Below the pieces are notes generated by a model. It made no database searches, was not told the DNA's origin, and was given only the letters and a program-made list of their open reading frames with translations. This document shows, piece after piece, positions 35,641 to 44,270 of a stretch of DNA of 64,000 bases; position 1 is the stretch's first letter, and each line of letters begins with the position of its first letter. Origin of the DNA: Portibacter lacus (GTDB taxonomy: Bacteria; Bacteroidota; Bacteroidia; Chitinophagales; Saprospiraceae); assembly GCF_021533215.1 (NCBI RefSeq), contig NZ_JAJNKA010000002.1, positions 594,053-658,052 of the forward strand, written 5' to 3'. Made by a program: the position numbers and the translations under genes.

Positions 35641-36266
35641 CCTTCATTAAGCAAAGTCTGAAACCGATCGACATATCTTCCGATATCTCTACCGTCCATT
35701 AACCCGTGATGAACATGAATAGAAACTGGCATTTTTAATACCGTACCTACTTTGTAAACTTTACCAAATGATATCTTTGGGCAACTATCTGGACGAGCAT
35801 ACTTTCTAGCATGAGAGACCGAAGTAAATTGGAGCCAAGGCATGGCAGAAAAATGAATAACATTCTCTTTATGGACTGGTGGAAATAAGTTATAATCTTC
35901 CGCGATTCTCTCCTTCTCTGATACAACCTCTCTAGAAAAATCTGTCAATTCTTTTTCGAATTCAATATGACTAAACCCGAATGTTCCGTCCGCTCTGGAG
36001 ATTGTTGCCGAAGCATGGATCTTCTCATACAATCTTAGTTCATCATTGACAATCCTAAGTCGGAAAGGTCTTAGATCATTAGCTGCTAACAAGGACTTGT
36101 GCAGGTAGTATTGAAAAAATGAAAACTTAGCCAATTTCGCATTTTCATATGCTTTCGTAACATCTACATCGCATGTAACTCCAGTGAAAGGCTCTTCGAA
36201 TTCTTTAAAAAACAGATATTGGCTAGACCGATTCCAGTCTTTGTAATTGATGACTTCGTAATTCAT
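35637..36266 (-). CDS. Chloramphenicol acetyltransferase-like protein (CatA type)
   Basis: This 209-residue protein matches the trimeric CatA acyltransferase family. The catalytic motif HVHHGLMDGRDIG (HHxxxDG) lies near residue 186, and FSAMPWLQFTSVSHARKY matches the CAT core. Family members O-acetylate chloramphenicol with acetyl-CoA, but chromosomal CAT-like proteins often have other or unknown substrates. It is coupled to an upstream HAD phosphatase gene by an ATGA overlap. Confidence 0.85.
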   Translation of the reverse strand: MNYEVINYKDWNRSSQYLFFKEFEEPFTGVTCDVDVTKAYENAKLAKFSFFQYYLHKSLLAANDLRPFRLRIVNDELRLYEKIHASATISRADGTFGFSHIEFEKELTDFSREVVSEKERIAEDYNLFPPVHKENVIHFSAMPWLQFTSVSHARKYARPDSCPKISFGKVYKVGTVLKMPVSIHVHHGLMDGRDIGRYVDRFQTLLNEG

Positions 36267-36955
36267 TTTAATAATTCAAGTACTTCACTAATGTTGCTCA
36301 ATGGATAAAAATTATCGTGCGTAAATGTAGTACTTACTTTTTCATATTCCCAAGTTGTGTGGAATGGAATATGTGCCGCATAACCACCTAGGTTAAGTAT
36401 CGGAAGAATATCTGATTTCAAAGAATTCCCAATCATTAGAAACTCATTCGCAGGAATATCAAGGTGGTTTATTAATTTCTTATAATTCGGCTCCTTCTTT
36501 TCCGAAAGGATTTCTATATGATGAAAATACTTTTCCAATCCCGATTTAATAAGTTTGGTTTCTTGCTCAAGCAAGTCACCCTTTGTTGCCATTACAAGTT
36601 TGAATCTACCTTGCAAAGCTGAAAGCACTTGCTCCACATTTTCTAAAATTTCCACCGGTTGCTGTAACTGATCCTTTCCGATCGCTACAATTTTCTGCAA
36701 CGCATCAGCAGAAACTTGATGATCAGAAATTTCAAGCGCAGTTTCTAGCATAGAAATTACAAAACTTTTCACTCCATACCCTAAAACTGGAATATTCGCG
36801 ATTTCTACTTTTAATAGTGCCCTTATTACATCATGTGGAGGCATAAAATCAGAAAACATTTCTGCAAATCTTTCCTCTGAGGCTCTGAAAAATGGTTCAT
36901 TAGACCAAAGGGTATCATCCGCATCAAAAGCAATAACCGATATTTTATCCTTCAT
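36263..36955 (-). CDS. HAD-superfamily hydrolase
   Basis: This is a 230-residue phosphatase-like protein from the ATG at 36955; an ATG at 36988 would add 11 residues inside the upstream gene. HAD motif I is AFDADDTLW with the nucleophile and acid Asp pair, motif II VMATKGD, motif III Lys in SEKKEPNYKKL, and motif IV MIGNSLKSDI. Substrate unknown. The start overlaps the end of the sorbosone-type dehydrogenase gene by 11 bp, so the three genes 38093-35637 form a coupled run. Confidence 0.9.
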   Translation of the reverse strand: MKDKISVIAFDADDTLWSNEPFFRASEERFAEMFSDFMPPHDVIRALLKVEIANIPVLGYGVKSFVISMLETALEISDHQVSADALQKIVAIGKDQLQQPVEILENVEQVLSALQGRFKLVMATKGDLLEQETKLIKSGLEKYFHHIEILSEKKEPNYKKLINHLDIPANEFLMIGNSLKSDILPILNLGGYAAHIPFHTTWEYEKVSTTFTHDNFYPLSNISEVLELLK

Positions 36956-38093
36956 AATAAACTCTATAAATGGCATCCGCAAAATCATCAGAAATCAATA
37001 ATGAACCATCCGACATAACTTCTACATCGACAGGTCTTCCCCAAACACTATCTGATTCTTTTTCCAACCATCCTGATATAAAACTTGAAAATCGAACTGC
37101 CTTGTTATCTTCGAAATGCACTCTTACGATTTCATAACCTGACTTCTTCTCTCTATTCCACGAACCATGTAAGGCAATAAATGCATCGTTTTTATATTCA
37201 CCCGGAAACATCTCTCCTTCATAGAACTCCATTCCTAATGGAGCAACATGAGGACCTAGTTTCAATGCTGGAGGAGTATAGTCATCACATGATTTCCCTT
37301 CTCCTAACTTAGGATCTAGTAAACCACCTTCATGACAGTATGGATATCCAAAATGCAGATGGTCTTCAGCTGCAAAGTTTAGCTCACATTCTGGCTCATC
37401 ATCACCCATCCAATCTCTTCCATTATCTGTGAAGTAAAGCTGCTTCGTAATTGGATGCCAATCAAACCCTACTGAATTCCGTATTCCTTCGTGTACGATC
37501 TCTACATTGCTACCATCAGGATTCATCCGTGTTATCGTAGCGAAAATTTCTTCCTCTGATTCACAGATGTTGCAAGGTGCTCCGACTGGAACATACAATT
37601 TATCATCTGGACCGAAAGCGATGTATTTCCATCCATGGTGCTTCTTATCAGGGTAGTCTTCGTTGATCACCTCGTAAGCCACATCTTCTTTGATATTATT
37701 TTCTATATCCTTGATTAATAATATTCTATTCACCTCTGCAACATATAAGTCACCGTTCCTTAAGGCAACGCCGTTAGGCAAGGTCATTCCCGTTAAGAGG
37801 GTTGTTTTCTGGTCAATTTTTAAATCCCCATTGGTATCTTTGAGCGCATATACATTCCCTTCATTTCTCGTACTTACGAAAAGCGTTCCAGAGGAAGAAA
37901 GTGCCATAGATCTTGCATTGCTTATACCTTCTGCATAGACATCAATTTTAAAACCATCAGGAAGTACCAATTGGTCTATTGGCAAATTTCCATCATAACT
38001 AGGACTAAATACTTTGTTAGGTGGATTTATCTTAGAAAAACAGGAGATCATCAGGCTAGATGAAAATAAGAGCGAAAGAATAAACTTGGACAT
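36945..38093 (-). CDS. Sorbosone dehydrogenase-type PQQ-dependent sugar dehydrogenase lipoprotein
   Basis: This is a 382-residue six-bladed propeller lipoprotein with lipobox MISC (Cys18). Conserved blocks include LPDGFKIDVYAEGISNARSMAL, HGWKYIAFGPDDKLYVPVGAPCN (cut here to key positions HGxKYIAFGPD and VPVGAPCN) and HGSWNREKKSGYEIVRV, which match the GDH/L-sorbosone dehydrogenase family that oxidises sugars or alcohols with PQQ in the periplasm. No PQQ synthesis genes are in the window. Substrate unknown. Confidence 0.88.
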   Translation of the reverse strand: MSKFILSLLFSSSLMISCFSKINPPNKVFSPSYDGNLPIDQLVLPDGFKIDVYAEGISNARSMALSSSGTLFVSTRNEGNVYALKDTNGDLKIDQKTTLLTGMTLPNGVALRNGDLYVAEVNRILLIKDIENNIKEDVAYEVINEDYPDKKHHGWKYIAFGPDDKLYVPVGAPCNICESEEEIFATITRMNPDGSNVEIVHEGIRNSVGFDWHPITKQLYFTDNGRDWMGDDEPECELNFAAEDHLHFGYPYCHEGGLLDPKLGEGKSCDDYTPPALKLGPHVAPLGMEFYEGEMFPGEYKNDAFIALHGSWNREKKSGYEIVRVHFEDNKAVRFSSFISGWLEKESDSVWGRPVDVEVMSDGSLLISDDFADAIYRVYYEG

Positions 38094-38104
38094 ATTATTA
38101 ATAT

Positions 38105-38719
38105 TTAGGTCAATATTTCAATAATCTCATTGAGCATCATAGAAGTTGCTCCCCAGATAATATCATCGTCAAAATTAAAAATCGGTACATCATTAATCAT
38201 CATACCATTCGACAACCTGATATTTTTCCGTCCTTTTTTCACAGGATCAACAACCATCTGAATCGGTACCTCTATAATTCGAGCTACTTCTGTTACTTGC
38301 GGTGTAAAAATAAGTTCGCTTTCAGAATAAGCTAATACAGGAAATACCTCAAACTTACTTACAGGAATTTTCAAGGGTGTTAACTCTGCTAAAACATTGA
38401 CCTTAGAAACATCAAGCCCTATTTCTTCATGGGCTTCTCTTAATGCTGTATCTATAACTGACTGATCATATTCTTCAGCACTTCCACCTGGAAAAGAAAT
38501 CTGAGCACTGTGTTTATCCTTTTCATGTGCCGATCTCTCTATAAAGACCATATGCCATAGATCATTCTTAGGATAAACAAGGCTTAATACAGCAGCTTTT
38601 CTATAGGCCAGAACTTTATCCATAAATTCTTGTCTCCCAAATGGAGCCATATGAAATTGGCTGTCCCATCCTGGAAGAGGAGATTCAAGTCTTCGCTTAA
38701 GTTGTTCTATTAATTGCAT
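38105..38719 (-). CDS. NUDIX hydrolase, CoA pyrophosphatase-like
   Basis: This 204-residue protein has the NUDIX box in FPGGSAEEYDQS...ALREAHEEIGLD (residues ~76-105). The REAxEEIG core is intact, and the FPGG-x(n)-D spacing fits the NudL/NUDT7 coenzyme A pyrophosphatase group. It would cleave CoA or a related nucleotide diphosphate to 3',5'-ADP and phosphopantetheine. Only 11 bp lie between it and the downstream dehydrogenase gene. Confidence 0.88.
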   Translation of the reverse strand: MQLIEQLKRRLESPLPGWDSQFHMAPFGRQEFMDKVLAYRKAAVLSLVYPKNDLWHMVFIERSAHEKDKHSAQISFPGGSAEEYDQSVIDTALREAHEEIGLDVSKVNVLAELTPLKIPVSKFEVFPVLAYSESELIFTPQVTEVARIIEVPIQMVVDPVKKGRKNIRLSNGMMINDVPIFNFDDDIIWGATSMMLNEIIEILT

Positions 38720-38766
38720 GAAGAAATAACTGTTTAGCAGATCAATTTGTTTTCAAAAAACAGGGC

Positions 38767-39093
38767 CTATTTGCTCTTTTTATCATTTCTAATATTCCTT
38801 ACATCTTGATAATGATTATAGACCGTCTGAATAAAATTCAATATCATTCCCAGTCCAATCACGATATAAAAGATGGTGAATAATTTTCCTGCATCTGTAA
38901 TTGGAGACAAATCACCATAACCTATTGTCGTTAAGGTAATAACGCAAAAATAGATGCAATCTACCCATGACCACCCTTCTAAATAATGATAAGTAATAGA
39001 TCCTAACGCAATCACAGCTGTGGTCATCATTAGCAAATTTCTATAATTCTTATCTTGTAAAAAAGAGATAACTGTTTTGATAAAGGTGAACAT
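38767..39093 (-). CDS. Two-helix potassium channel
   Basis: This is a 108-residue membrane protein with an N-terminal hydrophobic segment at about 20-38, a pore helix and the potassium selectivity filter TIGYGD (near residues 76-81), then a second helix to about 103. It has no RCK or other regulatory domain, so it is a minimal KcsA-like ion channel (Ion_trans_2). Homotetramer formation is expected from the family. Confidence 0.92.
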   Translation of the reverse strand: MFTFIKTVISFLQDKNYRNLLMMTTAVIALGSITYHYLEGWSWVDCIYFCVITLTTIGYGDLSPITDAGKLFTIFYIVIGLGMILNFIQTVYNHYQDVRNIRNDKKSK

Positions 39094-39453
39094 ACGCCTA
39101 TTTAGATTTTTAGAATAGCACTACAAACTAAAGATAAACCCTTTTCCACAACCTCCATATTTTTAACCATTTCTATAAAGATGGTGGCTACCGTTTAGTA
39201 AACCTAAAATACTACATTTAAAATAATCGAGTGTAATGACAGTCACACAGTACTGAAAAGGATTGAGTAATGTAAAGAGCGCATAGATATCTTTCAGAAA
39301 ACGCCAAAATTGAAAATTAAAAAGGCAATGGAATTTAGGAAAAGATATTTAAACCTGTAATTATGAAACTGATTCTAACATACAGCCAATCTATTTATAC
39401 CAAATAGACAAGTATACTCTTGAGGCAAGAAGATGATCGAAAACGAAAAAAGC
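39094..39453. other. Intergenic region without recognised content
   Basis: These 360 bp lie between the potassium channel gene and hemD. They are AT-rich, with no ORF over 20 codons that looks coding, no tRNA-like fold, no strong terminator and no match to the repeat families of this window. Confidence 0.5.
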
Positions 39454-40230
39454 CTACAATGGATTCGACTTCTTAAGGTAATTTTCTAGTGCCATCGTCA
39501 TAGAAGGAGATTCAGGAGAAGGCGCGTGAATATTTATCGTTAATCCTCTATCTTCTACTGCTTTAGAAGTACTGTTTCCGAACACAGCCATTCTAGTTTC
39601 ATTCTGCTTAAAGCCAGGAAAGTTTTCATATAATGAATGAATTCCTAAAGGACTAAAAAACACTAAAACATCGTAGGTAATATCACTTAAATCAGAAAGA
39701 TCACTTGCAACGGTTTTATACATCATTGCGGAAGTGTAATTAATCTTATTCTCATCTAAGTAATCTACTACATCTTGGCTCCCTAAATTAGAATTAGGTA
39801 GGAAAAACTTTTCTTTATCCTTATGCTTATTAAAATAAGAATGTAAGTCGGCTACTTTTCTAACACCTACAAAAACCTTACGCTTTCTATACACGATAAA
39901 TTTCTGAAGGTAATTAGCAATTGCCTCAGACAGACAGAAATACTTCGTATTCTGATCCATCTTAATTCTCATTTCTTCACAAAGTCTAAAGAAATGCTCT
40001 ATTGAGTTCTTGCTTGTAAAAATGACAGCGCTGTACTCATCAGGACGAATACGGTTTTTTCTGAATTCTTTTTCAGTTACACCTTCGACATGAATGAAAG
40101 GACGCCAGTCAATCTGGATGCCGTACTTCTGCTCAAGTTTATAGTAAGGAGACCTTTCTGGTTTTGGTTGAGAAACCAGAATAGTTTTTACTGTTTTATA
40201 AACAGTTCCTGCTTTTGTTTCTGCTGACAT
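39454..40230 (-). CDS. hemD: Uroporphyrinogen-III synthase
   Basis: This is a 258-residue two-lobed enzyme from the ATG at 40230; the longer reading uses a TTG at 40245. It cyclises hydroxymethylbilane to uroporphyrinogen III in haem and sirohaem synthesis. Family features are weakly conserved: VIFTSKNSIEHF near residue 70, LVFFSPLGIHSL near residue 195 and AVFGNSTSKAVEDRGL near residue 217. It follows the DUF4271 gene by 29 bp, a pairing common in Bacteroidota. Confidence 0.88.
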   Translation of the reverse strand: MSAETKAGTVYKTVKTILVSQPKPERSPYYKLEQKYGIQIDWRPFIHVEGVTEKEFRKNRIRPDEYSAVIFTSKNSIEHFFRLCEEMRIKMDQNTKYFCLSEAIANYLQKFIVYRKRKVFVGVRKVADLHSYFNKHKDKEKFFLPNSNLGSQDVVDYLDENKINYTSAMMYKTVASDLSDLSDITYDVLVFFSPLGIHSLYENFPGFKQNETRMAVFGNSTSKAVEDRGLTINIHAPSPESPSMTMALENYLKKSNPL

Positions 40231-40259
40231 ATCCTGTGCTCTCAAATCTATATTTTTCT

Positions 40260-41234
40260 TTAATTGCTAAAAGAATTACTTAAAAATCTGACCAAAATAA
40301 AAATAGGTGCGATTTCGCAGGTGCAAAGATAAAGAAAAAAATGAAAAAGATGATTACTTATAAAAGTATATGCATGAAGACTCCCTCTTAAAAACCTCAA
40401 TAAATACAAGACTATGATCAAGCCCATGCCAATATATAGCGAAATATTTGCAATTCCTTCAGGAGAATAGGCAAGGGTAAGGTTCACTGGTATCAGTAAC
40501 AAACCCAGATAACTGTTGAACAAAATGATCATAAAATTGTAGTAGGAAGTTGTTTTTGAAAAAGGGAAAACAAACCCTTGAAACCCAAGAAAAATATGTC
40601 GAAAAAGATAAATACCAGAGACAGATAGCAGGAAAACAAGGAATTTCGAAAATCCGCTGATTCCCACGTAATGTCTAGCAGCTAAATAAATAAAAATTGA
40701 TAGCGAAATAATAAAAATGACATACATGATTACAAAGAGCGCATTAAACCCTCCGTTATAATCTCTACTTACAAGTTTTGCAAAGTTGTCATTACTAATC
40801 GATCGATTAATCTTCTTGATAAACTCCCTATTAATCCCTAGCACACTCGTTAATAAAAGTAACTGAATCAGAAAAAACCAGAAAAGAAATTTTGCATTTC
40901 TTGTATTAGACTTCGTTAATAAGTCTTTATTAATATTTTTTCCAGGAGGGCTATCTATTTGATCTGACTTAACTTCTGCAATCTTATTTATTTTCTTTAC
41001 AGGAATATGAGAGACGTTGAATGGGTTCTCCTCGATCATTTCTAATTGCCTTCTCTCTACGAAAGACACATGCTTATCTAATGAAAAGGAATCCGACGTC
41101 TGGGTTAAACTGTCCTCTACCACGGTTCCGATTCTCGATTGAATATCGAAAGGATTCTCATCTTGTCCGAACATCGAAATCGATAAGAAAATTAAAAATA
41201 GTATAAGGGTACTTGTCCGCCCAATCTTAGTCAT
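40260..41234 (-). CDS. DUF4271 membrane protein
   Basis: This 324-residue protein starts at the ATG at 41234. It has a signal-like hydrophobic N-terminus, a ~90-residue polar linker, then about seven membrane helices in residues ~110-320. It belongs to the DUF4271 family, found in Bacteroidota next to hemD; function unknown. The upstream sequence TATATTTG (minus strand, 41245-41238) matches the -7 consensus and would place transcription at or very near the ATG. Confidence 0.8.
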   Translation of the reverse strand: MTKIGRTSTLILFLIFLSISMFGQDENPFDIQSRIGTVVEDSLTQTSDSFSLDKHVSFVERRQLEMIEENPFNVSHIPVKKINKIAEVKSDQIDSPPGKNINKDLLTKSNTRNAKFLFWFFLIQLLLLTSVLGINREFIKKINRSISNDNFAKLVSRDYNGGFNALFVIMYVIFIISLSIFIYLAARHYVGISGFSKFLVFLLSVSGIYLFRHIFLGFQGFVFPFSKTTSYYNFMIILFNSYLGLLLIPVNLTLAYSPEGIANISLYIGMGLIIVLYLLRFLRGSLHAYTFISNHLFHFFLYLCTCEIAPIFILVRFLSNSFSN

Positions 41235-41342
41235 GCACAAATATATATCATCATTAAGGGGATTACTGCAAATTTGAAACCAATTTATGATAATAAGCTG
41301 TTAATGATTTTTTTTACATAATAAGAGAACACAGATAATTGT

Positions 41343-41350
41343 TAATTTTG
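41343..41350 (+). promoter_or_regulatory. Candidate -7 box directly before a kinase gene
   Basis: TAATTTTG fits TAnnTTTG but ends only five bases before the ATG at 41356, so transcription would be leaderless. No -33 TTTG is seen at the expected distance. Weak support. Confidence 0.25.
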
Positions 41351-41355
41351 AATCA

Positions 41356-42615
41356 ATGACAAATAGCTCCATTCGAAAATTATTAATCCTGGGTGCATTA
41401 CTTGTAAGCGCTATTATTTTCATTCAAGGATACTGGACTTACAGGAATTGGCAATTAAAAGATATTGCCTTTAACCAACAAGTGCATATTGCTCTAAGAA
41501 AAGTCGCTACGAAATTAGCAGCTTATAATGAGACCAAATTACCTAAGCAAAATATCATTCAAAGGATTTCATCGAATTACTATGCGGTAAATATCAACGA
41601 TGAAATAGATGCGAATATCTTAGAAGATTTCTTAATTCGGGAGTTCGAAGCGCAATCGCTTAATACCGATTTCGAGTATGCCGTCTACGATTGTACCAGT
41701 GATGAGATGGTGTATGGAAATTACTGTGACATCGGTGAACGTACTACTGAAAATACCAATGAAGGTGTTCTTCCTAAATTCAGCAATCTCGAATATTATT
41801 TCGTCGTAACCTTCCCTTCTAAGGAAAGTGTGATCTTGCGTTCCATGGGCCAGTCGATTCTATTCACCTCGATTACTCTACTTGCACTTGGATTTTTTAT
41901 CTACTCTAGTTTCATTATCCTAAGGCAGAAGCGGTTGTCGGAAATGCAGAAAGATTTCATCAACAATATGACCCATGAATTCAAAACGCCAATCTCTTCG
42001 ATGAAGATTGCAGCAGATGTGCTTGCGAATAGCCCTAATATTCAGAGCAATGAGCGGCTTAAGAAATATGTGGAGATCATCAAAAACCAGAACATCAGGT
42101 TAAATTCTCAAGTTGAAAAAGTGCTTGACATCGCACGTATAGAAAAAGACGCCTTGAAATTAAATTTTGAGAAGGTCAATTTAACAGAGATCGTTACAGA
42201 AATTATTGAAAGTTTCAAATTGAAGATTTCTCCTACAGATGGAAAAATAGAACTGATAAAACCCGATGTGCAGATATTTGTAGAAGCTGACAAGTTGCAC
42301 CTCGGAAATGTAATTTATAACATATTAGACAATTCAATTAAATACTATAAAGATACACCCATCATTACCGTAATTCTTGATGAGAAAACTCCAAGTTTGA
42401 GCATCGAAGACAATGGTATCGGGATTCCTAATGAACACCTTTACAACCTTTTTAATAAATTCTTTAGAGTTCCCACAGGAAACATTCATAATGTCAAAGG
42501 TTTTGGACTTGGCTTGTATTATGTGAAAAACATATGCGATGCACATAAGTGGAAAATCGATGTTCAATCCAAAGAAAACGTAGGAACAACATTTACAATA
42601 AAATTTGAAAAATGA
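41356..42615 (+). CDS. Sensor histidine kinase (HisKA type)
   Basis: This is a 419-residue kinase with membrane helices at about 7-27 and 165-190 and a ~135-residue periplasmic sensor between them. The phospho-acceptor is His207 in MTHEFKTP. ATPase motifs are LDNSIKYY (N), DNGIGIPNE (G1) and GFGLGLYYVK (G2). The stop codon overlaps the start of the response regulator (ATGA). The ligand of the sensor domain is not identifiable. Confidence 0.95.
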   Translation: MTNSSIRKLLILGALLVSAIIFIQGYWTYRNWQLKDIAFNQQVHIALRKVATKLAAYNETKLPKQNIIQRISSNYYAVNINDEIDANILEDFLIREFEAQSLNTDFEYAVYDCTSDEMVYGNYCDIGERTTENTNEGVLPKFSNLEYYFVVTFPSKESVILRSMGQSILFTSITLLALGFFIYSSFIILRQKRLSEMQKDFINNMTHEFKTPISSMKIAADVLANSPNIQSNERLKKYVEIIKNQNIRLNSQVEKVLDIARIEKDALKLNFEKVNLTEIVTEIIESFKLKISPTDGKIELIKPDVQIFVEADKLHLGNVIYNILDNSIKYYKDTPIITVILDEKTPSLSIEDNGIGIPNEHLYNLFNKFFRVPTGNIHNVKGFGLGLYYVKNICDAHKWKIDVQSKENVGTTFTIKFEK

Positions 42616-43304
42616 GTACGAAAGCCAGAATATTTTATGTAGAAGATGACGAAACACTTGGTTTTGTTACAAAAGACAACTTAGAACTTAGCGGTTTCGA
42701 AGTAGTCCATTTCACACATGGAAATGAAGCCATTCTAAATTTCAAACCGACAGAATATGATTTATGCCTGCTAGATGTGATGCTTCCCGGAATAGATGGA
42801 TTCGAGCTGGCCAGGAGAATTCGAAAAATCAGTCTGCAGATACCCATTATTTTTCTGACCGCGAAATCTATGAAAGAAGATAGAATAGAAGGTCTATTAT
42901 TGGGAGGAGATGACTATATTACTAAACCATTTAGTATAGAAGAACTTATTTTGAAAATAAATGTTTTTCTAAGAAGAAAAGAAATTGTCGGAAGTGTAGA
43001 GAAATCGGAGTTTGTTATAGGACAATACACTTTAGACTATAAGAATTTAGTGCTTAGCTCTAGTAATAGTAAGAAGTCCTTAACCTTGAAAGAAGCTGAA
43101 TTATTGAAATATTTGATTAAGAATAAAAACGAGGTCATTAAGCGTGCCGATATCCTTGTTGCCGTCTGGGGAAAAGATGATTACTTCCTGGGAAGAAGCC
43201 TAGATGTTTTTATTTCAAGGTTAAGAAAATACTTAAAAGACGATAGCAGCATAGAAATATCGAACCGACATGGTGTCGGATTTGTATTTAAAGTAGAATC
43301 ATGA
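42612..43304 (+). CDS. OmpR-family response regulator
   Basis: This 230-residue regulator has a receiver domain with Asp55 in CLLDVMLPG and Lys105 in ITKPF, followed by a winged-helix DNA-binding domain (~130-228; SLTLKEAELLKYL and SNRHGVGFVF). It is coupled to the kinase upstream and to a conserved protein of unknown function downstream, both by four-base overlaps. Confidence 0.96.
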   Translation: MSTKARIFYVEDDETLGFVTKDNLELSGFEVVHFTHGNEAILNFKPTEYDLCLLDVMLPGIDGFELARRIRKISLQIPIIFLTAKSMKEDRIEGLLLGGDDYITKPFSIEELILKINVFLRRKEIVGSVEKSEFVIGQYTLDYKNLVLSSSNSKKSLTLKEAELLKYLIKNKNEVIKRADILVAVWGKDDYFLGRSLDVFISRLRKYLKDDSSIEISNRHGVGFVFKVES

Positions 43305-44266
43305 AGTATTTAATTGTTGCAGCAGTTTGTTTACTAGGAATCATTGCCATCTCTTTACGAGACAATGGACTGGCAGAGTTTTCAGAAATGCAGACTGAAA
43401 TTGTTCCCGAAAGCCTCGATCAGACGCAAAAGACGAAAGTCAAAGACAACCCTCGATTTAATGAATATTGGTACGCAGGACTTGCAGAGTTATCGGGCTA
43501 CGACCTAAAACAGTCTAGGTATGGTGAAATCCATAACGGGCAGGCAACGATGATCTTCGTAACAGAACCTTTTTCTAGGAAAAAGCAAGTTAAATTAGAT
43601 AATCCAGGTGCTGCAGGAAATGATAAAACTTCCGTCCTGAAGCTGAATTCAACTCGGACATTCCTGACTGGAATATATCCCTATTCTATGATGACTTCCG
43701 TTTTTAATCCGGTTAGCACTGCCTCATATACTGACGCATTGAAATTGACATTATCCGGCCAAGAATGGTGTGGACATGTTTTTATGCAGATGAATCTCGA
43801 TGGAAGACAATATGATGTTAAGGGTTATTCCTACTTTGAGTCAGAAGGTGATCAAAATTTTAGTATTAAGAGTACTTATCTAGAAGATGAGTTATTTAAC
43901 TTGATTCGACTGAACCCTGAGTTGCTGCCGAAAGGTGAATTTGAATTGATCCCATCTGCGGTTGTCAGCAGATTCATGCACGAAGAAGTCAAACCTTACA
44001 AAGCCATGTCAAGGCTTGAGAAGACAACATGGAAAGAAAAGCAAGTCAGTCAATACACCATTCATTATGAACACAATAATAGAGTTGTAAATATCTATTT
44101 CCAATCAGACTTTCCGTATTTGATAGAAGGCTGGGATGATACTTATCAAAGCTTTAATCGTGAGGTTCTCACTTCAGAAGCCGTGCGTAAAAACACAAAA
44201 ATCTTAGACTATTGGAACAAGCATGATGTGAAAGATGCTTACTTACACAAAGAACTTTACCAGTAA
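43301..44266 (+). CDS. Conserved Bacteroidota protein co-transcribed with a two-component system
   Basis: This is a 321-residue protein with an N-terminal hydrophobic segment (residues 3-19), probably a signal or membrane anchor. Conserved stretches include YWYAGLAELSGYDLKQSRYGE, MIFVTEPFSRKKQVK, TGIYPYSMMTSVF and GQEWCGHVFMQ (quoted in part). I recall homologues labelled as septum formation inhibitor Maf, but the Maf motifs are absent, so I treat that label as wrong. It overlaps the regulator gene by four bases, suggesting it is part of the same response. Confidence 0.8.
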   Translation: MKYLIVAAVCLLGIIAISLRDNGLAEFSEMQTEIVPESLDQTQKTKVKDNPRFNEYWYAGLAELSGYDLKQSRYGEIHNGQATMIFVTEPFSRKKQVKLDNPGAAGNDKTSVLKLNSTRTFLTGIYPYSMMTSVFNPVSTASYTDALKLTLSGQEWCGHVFMQMNLDGRQYDVKGYSYFESEGDQNFSIKSTYLEDELFNLIRLNPELLPKGEFELIPSAVVSRFMHEEVKPYKAMSRLEKTTWKEKQVSQYTIHYEHNNRVVNIYFQSDFPYLIEGWDDTYQSFNREVLTSEAVRKNTKILDYWNKHDVKDAYLHKELYQ

Positions 44267-44270
44267 AAAA

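Noticed and set aside
39094..39453. Possible small gene or RNA in the spacer before hemD
   Set aside because: Only very short ORFs, no ribosome-binding or structural support, and no repeats.
43301..44266. Annotation as septum formation inhibitor Maf
   Set aside because: The protein has an N-terminal membrane or signal segment and lacks the Maf nucleotide pyrophosphatase motifs; the label seems to be propagated in error.
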